Origin: Azoarcus sp. Aa7
GTDB taxonomy: Bacteria; Pseudomonadota; Gammaproteobacteria; Burkholderiales; Rhodocyclaceae
Assembly (NCBI RefSeq): GCF_014822185.1
Contig: NZ_QVLR01000062.1
Span: 1 to 64,000, forward strand
Direction of reading: 5' to 3'
DNA: 64,000 nt
Shown here piece after piece: positions 59,668-64,000 of the stretch. The translations under genes were made by a program, and so were the position numbers. How positions within the stretch are numbered: the first letter of the stretch is position 1; each line of letters starts with the position of its first letter. The notes below the pieces were generated by a model. That model was not told the origin of the DNA, searched no databases, and saw nothing but the letters and a program-made list of their open reading frames with translations.

Positions 59668-62127
59668 ATGAACAAGAAATCGACAAAGCCGCGCAGCACC
59701 AGGAGACCTGAGCCGAAGGAAGAAAAGCTGTCCCGGACCCACGCCCCGACGGAAATTTCCGCCCTTGAATGGCAGCAGCGGCTGCGCCGCCAGTTTGGCC
59801 GCGAGCAGGAATTCGGGCTGGAGAATCTCGGCACGGAGGCGTTCTTCTCCGAGTTTCGCGTCAGCAACCCGCAGTCGAAGAGCAGCTATCGCGTGGCGAT
59901 TCGCGGCAAACTGCCCGGCGACAATTATTGCGCCTGCCCGGACTACGCCACCAACGAGCTGGGCACCTGCAAGCACATCGAATTCGTGCTCGCGAAACTC
60001 GAGAAGAAGCGCGGCGCCAAGGCGGCCTTCGCGCGTGGCTACCGGCCGCCGTTCTCGGAGTTGTACCTGCGCAACGACGGCGGACGCGCGATCCATTTTC
60101 GTGCCGGCACGGATTGCCCGCCCGCCATCTCGAAGGCGTCCGGGGGTCTGTTCGACATGGCGCGCGACGGGATGCTGCCGCCGGAGAAGTTTGGTGCGCT
60201 GGAGCGTTTCGCCGCCGCCGTGGCCAAGAGCGGCCACGAGCTGCGCGCCTATGATGACGTCCTCGATTTCATTGCCGGCCGGCGCGATGCCGAGCGGCGG
60301 GGGAAGGCACTGGACGAGATCTTTCGCGACGGCGGCGATGATCCGGTGCTGAAGAAGCTGCTCAAGGTGCCGCTGTACCCGTATCAGGCCGAAGGCGCCT
60401 TGTTCGCGGTGCGGGCGGGCCGGGCGTTGATCGGCGACGAGATGGGGCTGGGCAAGACCATCCAGGCGATCGCCGCCGCCGAGATTCTGTCCCGGCATTT
60501 CGGCGTGTCGAAAGTGTTGGTGATTTGCCCGACCTCGCTCAAGTACCAGTGGCAAAGCGAGATCGCGCGCTTCGCCGGGCGCGAATCGCGGGTCATATCC
60601 GGCGGTCGGGCGCAGCGGCAGAAGGACTATGCGCTGGACGAGTTCTGCAAGATCACCAACTACGAAAAGCTCCAGCCCGATCTCGATCTGATCGCTGCCT
60701 GGGCGCCGGAACTGGTGATCGTCGACGAGGCTCAGCGGGTGAAGAATTGGAACACCGTGGCCGCCCGGGCACTGAAGCGCATCGACAGCCCCTACGCCGT
60801 GGTGCTCACCGGTACGCCGCTGGAAAACAAGCTGGAGGAACTCGTCTCCATCGTCCAGTTTGTCGACCAGCATCGCCTGGGGCCTACCTGGAAGCTGCTG
60901 CACGAGCACCAGGTCAAGGATGACAGTGGGCGCGTCACGGGCTACACCGCGCTGGACAGGATCGGTCAGACGCTGGCGCCGATCATGATCCGCCGCCGCA
61001 AGTCCGAAGTCCTGATGCAGTTGCCGGAGCGCACCGATCAGAATCTGCTGGTGCCGATGACAGAAGCGCAGATGGTCTATCACCAGGAAAACGCCGACGT
61101 CGTGGCGAGGATCGTGCAGCGCTGGCGCAAGACGAAATTCCTCTCCGACAAGGACCAGCGACGGCTCACCTGCGCCTTGCAGAACATGCGCATGGTGTGC
61201 AACAGCACCTACCTGCTCGACCAAGAGAGCGACCACGGCGTCAAGGCGGATGAACTGGCGGCGCTGTTCGACGGCCTGTTCGAGCAACCCGGGGCCAAGG
61301 CGGTGGTGTTCAGCCAATGGACTCGGACCCACGACATCGTGATCCGCAGGCTCGAAGCACGCGGGCTGGGCTACGTCAGCTTCCACGGCGGCGTGCCCTC
61401 GGAAAAGCGGCCGGCGCTGGTGGAGCGTTTCCGCGACGATCCCGGGTGTCGGGTGTTCCTCTCCACCGATGCCGGCGCCACCGGCCTCAACCTGCAGCAC
61501 GCCTCGATCCTGGTGAACATGGATCTGCCGTGGAATCCGGCGCTGCTCGAACAGCGCATCGCCCGGATTCACCGGATGGGCCAGAAACGGCCGGTGCAGA
61601 TCGTCAATTTCGTCGCCAAGGGCACAATCGAGGAGGGCATGCTGTCGGTGTTGGCCTTCAAACGATCGCTGTCGGCGGGCATCCTCGACGGCGGCACGGG
61701 TGAGGTCTCGCTGGGCGGCTCACGCCTCAACCGCTTCATGAAGGAGGTCGAGAACGTCACCGGCCATGTCGGTGAGGGTGAGGCGATGACACCGGCTGAA
61801 GAGGTGGCGGGTGCGGCGGCTCCGGCGGAGTCCGGGGTCGAGATTGAGGGGGAAGTGGAGACAGGCGTCGACGGTGACGGGACGGCGCAGCAGGCGCCGC
61901 CGCAAATGGACGCTGATCCCTGGCGGGCTTTGGCCCAGTTGGGTACGCAACTGGTTTCCGCATTGGCCGCGGCGAACGACCCGGCCGCTTCGGCGCATCC
62001 GTGGATCGAGCGCGATCCTGCGTCCGGCGCGCGCAGCCTCAAGGTGCCGCTGCCGTCACCCGAGACGGCAAGACGATTCGCCGATGCGTTTTCGCTGCTG
62101 GCGGACGCGTTGCGGGGCAAGGGGTGA
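59668..62127 (+). CDS. SNF2-family helicase with SWIM zinc finger
   Basis: This 819-residue Swi2/Snf2 ATPase has an N-terminal SWIM-type zinc finger (CACPDYATNELGTCKHIEF, about 88-106). The helicase core includes IGDEMGLGKTIQAIAAAEIL (Walker A, about 255), VIVDEAQRVKNWNTVAARAL, STDAGATGLNLQHASILVNM and RIARIHRMGQKRPVQIVNFV. The C-terminus is a low-complexity acidic/Ala-rich linker (EEVAGAAAPAESGVEIEGEV) and then a short helical tail. It probably moves along duplex DNA or displaces bound protein. A defence role is possible from the Wadjet-like neighbour but not shown. Confidence 0.9.
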   Translation: MNKKSTKPRSTRRPEPKEEKLSRTHAPTEISALEWQQRLRRQFGREQEFGLENLGTEAFFSEFRVSNPQSKSSYRVAIRGKLPGDNYCACPDYATNELGTCKHIEFVLAKLEKKRGAKAAFARGYRPPFSELYLRNDGGRAIHFRAGTDCPPAISKASGGLFDMARDGMLPPEKFGALERFAAAVAKSGHELRAYDDVLDFIAGRRDAERRGKALDEIFRDGGDDPVLKKLLKVPLYPYQAEGALFAVRAGRALIGDEMGLGKTIQAIAAAEILSRHFGVSKVLVICPTSLKYQWQSEIARFAGRESRVISGGRAQRQKDYALDEFCKITNYEKLQPDLDLIAAWAPELVIVDEAQRVKNWNTVAARALKRIDSPYAVVLTGTPLENKLEELVSIVQFVDQHRLGPTWKLLHEHQVKDDSGRVTGYTALDRIGQTLAPIMIRRRKSEVLMQLPERTDQNLLVPMTEAQMVYHQENADVVARIVQRWRKTKFLSDKDQRRLTCALQNMRMVCNSTYLLDQESDHGVKADELAALFDGLFEQPGAKAVVFSQWTRTHDIVIRRLEARGLGYVSFHGGVPSEKRPALVERFRDDPGCRVFLSTDAGATGLNLQHASILVNMDLPWNPALLEQRIARIHRMGQKRPVQIVNFVAKGTIEEGMLSVLAFKRSLSAGILDGGTGEVSLGGSRLNRFMKEVENVTGHVGEGEAMTPAEEVAGAAAPAESGVEIEGEVETGVDGDGTAQQAPPQMDADPWRALAQLGTQLVSALAAANDPAASAHPWIERDPASGARSLKVPLPSPETARRFADAFSLLADALRGKG

Positions 62128-62219
62128 GTGACGTCGACGAACTGGACATCCCGGAAAGTCTGCTGCTCGCCATGGTCCGGGCCGGCGTGCCTGTGGCGAC
62201 GAACGACCGTTCGGGCTGA
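62124..62219 (+). CDS. Possible 31-codon ORF coupled to the SNF2 gene
   Basis: A GTG start overlaps the helicase TGA (GTGA) and reads MSDVDELDIPESLLLAMVRA then GVPVATNDRSG. The acidic/hydrophobic pattern and the overlap suggest a real but small, perhaps truncated, gene. There is no recognised family. Confidence 0.3.
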   Translation: MSDVDELDIPESLLLAMVRAGVPVATNDRSG

Positions 62220-62250
62220 ACCCTTTGGCTGCGATCTGCGATCAGGATAG

Positions 62251-62306
62251 GCCTGTCGAAGTCCTGCCAACGCCCTTCGACAAGCTCAGGGTGATTGTCG
62301 CCCTGA
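62251..62306. repeat. Dispersed-repeat-like sequence with hairpin between two converging genes
   Basis: The segment contains CGCCCTTCGACAAGCTCAGG, which I remember as a common interspersed repeat in proteobacterial genomes. It ends in the perfect hairpin TCAGGG / CCCTGA (62286-62306). Only one copy is visible here, so the repeat call depends on outside knowledge. It may also act as the terminator for the converging SNF2 and Wadjet-like genes. Confidence 0.5.
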
Positions 62307-62310
62307 TAGC

Positions 62311-63501
62311 TCACTGCCGCAGGTCGTCGAGCAGCACGTCAGCGAGCCCTTCCTCGTCGATCGCAAGCCGTTCGGCGAGCATCGCGCCGGCGAGTGTGTC
62401 GTCCCACAGTGCGCTGACGGCGGCATCGTCGAGGGGGCGTCCCGGGCGTGGCGCGCCGACGACGGCTGCTCGATAGTCGGCTGTCGAAAAGCGCCACGCC
62501 CGGGCGTCGTGCTCACGGACGATCTGGTTGCCGATGCGCAGGCCCGCCCAGTCGAAGTCGCCGTGGTAATGCAGCATCGCACCGGCGGCACGCAATTGCG
62601 TCAGCAGGACGCGCTGGGCTGCGGCCGGCATGCCGTCGGTGCACACCAGCGGTGCACAGTTTGGCCCCAGCTGGTCGGCGGCGATTGCAAGCAGGTTCGG
62701 GTTCTCGCACACGAAGACCGGGCGCCCCCTGATGGCCCAGGCTGGTGGCGAACGCAGCAGGCGGCGCAGTGAGAGATAGGCCGGTTCGCCCGGTTCGGCG
62801 CCCGTCGGCCCCGGGAGGTTGAGCGCCAGCGCCGGCCGTGCGAGTTCATTGACCAGCACGCCCGCTGCGGCCCACAGCTCGCGCGTGCGTTCGCCGTCGA
62901 GGTCGGCGGCGGCGCCATGGCGCAGCGCCGTGAGAACCAGGGTACCGACCGGGCTGCCGGCGTCGAGCGCATGGGCATCACCGAGCGCGGCCACGGCCAG
63001 TTGCGCGCGCGGGATGCCCGCGGCGGGCAGCCGCTGCAGCACCCGATCGGCGTCGCGGATGAGGCGACTGCCGGCCTCGGGCCGGCTGCCACACAGCCGC
63101 TTCAGTAGCCCGAGTCCGATGGAGGTCTGGAGGGCCGAACGCAGGCCAGGATGTTCGCAGTCTTCGACCAGGTGGTGCCATTGCGAGCGCACCTGCAGGC
63201 GCTGGGCCGTCAGGTCGATGATCGGTCCGTCGAGCTGCTCGAGCGCATCGCGCAAGGAGACGGCGAGACCCGCACGCGCAAGCGTTGTGTCGATCTCCGC
63301 TACATCGATCTGCATCGATCGCATAGGGCGCGCAGGGCGGCCAGCGAGTGCGGCGAGGGCCGCGTGCTCGGCTTGGCTCAGTGCGCCAAGGCGCAGCACA
63401 CCGATCGATGCGTCGCGCTGATAACGTTGGCGCAGCCGCTTGCGCAGCCCGGCCAGGGCTTCGCCGCCCAGCAGTCGTTGAAGGCGGGGATCCATCGTCA
63501 T
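62311..63501 (-). CDS. jetD: Wadjet-like JetD subunit (TIGR02679/DUF2399 TOPRIM nuclease)
   Basis: This 396-residue protein fits the TIGR02679 family. The C-terminal TOPRIM-type site has the glutamate at E266 (PVFVCENPNLLAIAADQLG) and the aspartates D315/D317 in HYHGDFDWAGLRIG. The N-terminal half is helical and Arg-rich. In Wadjet systems JetD is the nuclease that cuts closed circular plasmids after loop extrusion by JetABC. The start overlaps the stop of the upstream SMC gene by 3 bp, as expected for the last gene of jetABCD. Confidence 0.8.
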   Translation of the reverse strand: MTMDPRLQRLLGGEALAGLRKRLRQRYQRDASIGVLRLGALSQAEHAALAALAGRPARPMRSMQIDVAEIDTTLARAGLAVSLRDALEQLDGPIIDLTAQRLQVRSQWHHLVEDCEHPGLRSALQTSIGLGLLKRLCGSRPEAGSRLIRDADRVLQRLPAAGIPRAQLAVAALGDAHALDAGSPVGTLVLTALRHGAAADLDGERTRELWAAAGVLVNELARPALALNLPGPTGAEPGEPAYLSLRRLLRSPPAWAIRGRPVFVCENPNLLAIAADQLGPNCAPLVCTDGMPAAAQRVLLTQLRAAGAMLHYHGDFDWAGLRIGNQIVREHDARAWRFSTADYRAAVVGAPRPGRPLDDAAVSALWDDTLAGAMLAERLAIDEEGLADVLLDDLRQ

Positions 63502-64000
63502 TCAGGCGGAAAGCGCCGATCCGGATCGTCTTCACGCTGCCGCGCCCGGCCATCCCAGGTCCAGCGTGACACATGCACCGCGTCAATGCCCTCGCGCCGC
63601 TGCAACTGGCAGATCGCCACGCCGGGCAACTCGGCATAGCAGGCCCATTCACGCTCGCTGGTGATGACGAAATCGAGGTCGAACTCGCGGATCAGGCCCA
63701 TGCAATGCGCGCGGGCGGCATCGTCGATGCCGGCAAAGGCTTCGTCGAGCAGCACCAGGCGGGGCGCAAAGGCGAAGCTCGCCTGGCTGTAGAAGCTCGA
63801 CACGGCGGCGAAGAGCGGTACCGTCAGGCCGAGTGCGCGTTCGCCGCTCGAGGCCGGGCCGGAGAGCGGACGCCACTGCCCGTCCTGCCAGCGCTGGACA
63901 CGAAAGCGATGCCAGCGCCGGTAGTCGAGCGCCTGGGCGAGCTGTTCGAGCAGGCTGCCGCCGGCCGCATCGGCCTTCAGGCGTTCGGCGGCAATGCGCT
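63498..64000 (-). CDS. jetC: Wadjet-like JetC SMC ATPase, C-terminal fragment (cut by window edge)
   Basis: About 167 codons at the C-terminal end of a TIGR02680-type SMC-like ATPase run in from the right edge. The ABC signature WRPLSGPASSGERALGLTV lies near 63822-63878, and the Walker B with D-loop (APRLVLLDEAFAGIDDAAR) near 63707-63763. Upstream sequence (LLEQLAQALDYRRWHRFRVQ) is typical of the SMC head. No stop interrupts the frame to the window edge. The start, P-loop and coiled coil lie outside. It would power DNA loop extrusion with JetA and JetB, expected further right on the same strand. Confidence 0.82.
   Translation of the reverse strand, partial: RIAAERLKADAAGGSLLEQLAQALDYRRWHRFRVQRWQDGQWRPLSGPASSGERALGLTVPLFAAVSSFYSQASFAFAPRLVLLDEAFAGIDDAARAHCMGLIREFDLDFVITSEREWACYAELPGVAICQLQRREGIDAVHVSRWTWDGRARQREDDPDRRFPPE

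Noticed and set aside
59511-59867. Minus-strand frame reaching into the SNF2 gene start
   Set aside because: Mostly a shadow of the SNF2 gene; its tail did not match a transposase I could name.

Overview
The window looks like the chromosome of a high-GC betaproteobacterium, most likely of the Azoarcus/Thauera/Aromatoleum group (Rhodocyclales). The grounds are the mdh / GntR regulator / sdhCDAB-sdhE-gltA-odh block, a phasin, an exosortase B (XrtB) polysaccharide locus with PEP-CTERM proteins, and strong GC-rich codon bias throughout. This placement is inferred from gene content and was not checked by a search. No rRNA, tRNA or CRISPR array was found.

Left edge to 13.2 kb: the window opens inside a minus-strand group II intron of the bacterial IIC type. 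Its 5' end lies directly behind the terminator of mdh. Then come mdh, a divergent GntR/HutC regulator, succinate dehydrogenase (sdhCDAB plus the flavinylation factor sdhE), citrate synthase, and the 2-oxoglutarate dehydrogenase genes sucA, odhB and lpdA. Together these cover most of the TCA cycle from succinate to malate and from citrate synthase through 2-oxoglutarate. 13.3-23.7 kb: zapE, a DinG/YoaA-type helicase, an unnamed ATP-grasp-like protein, molybdenum cofactor genes (mobB, moeA, moaD, moaE), a phasin, and clpB behind a recognisable heat-shock promoter.

23.7-44.6 kb: an exopolysaccharide locus of the XrtB type. epsB (priming transferase) diverges from epsL, two PEP-CTERM proteins, epsD, epsE, epsF, epsG, xrtB and epsI. 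A variable middle section follows, with a pyruvyltransferase-like gene, an F420-hydrogenase-beta-like iron-sulfur protein, a Wzy-like polymerase, a Wzx-like flippase, three glycosyltransferases and an exported GH51-like hydrolase. This middle is visibly richer in A+T than its flanks and is probably an exchanged cassette. The overall logic is lipid-linked repeat assembly (EpsB, glycosyltransferases), flipping and polymerisation (Wzx/Wzy), length control and export (EpsF, EpsG, EpsE, EpsL), plus exosortase handling of PEP-CTERM proteins.

44.8-59.1 kb: ppiD, fabI, a dipeptide-type ABC importer (lipoprotein receptor and two permeases) with no adjacent ATPase gene, selO, smpB divergent from ratA-rnfH, a DUF4124 protein, guaB and guaA. 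59.1-64 kb looks like an accessory region: a gene-poor A+T-rich stretch with an inverted repeat, a SWIM-domain SNF2 helicase, a dispersed-repeat-like sequence, and on the minus strand the distal end of a Wadjet-like anti-plasmid system (complete JetD-like TOPRIM protein and the C-terminal end of the JetC-like SMC ATPase). The rest of that system lies beyond the right edge.
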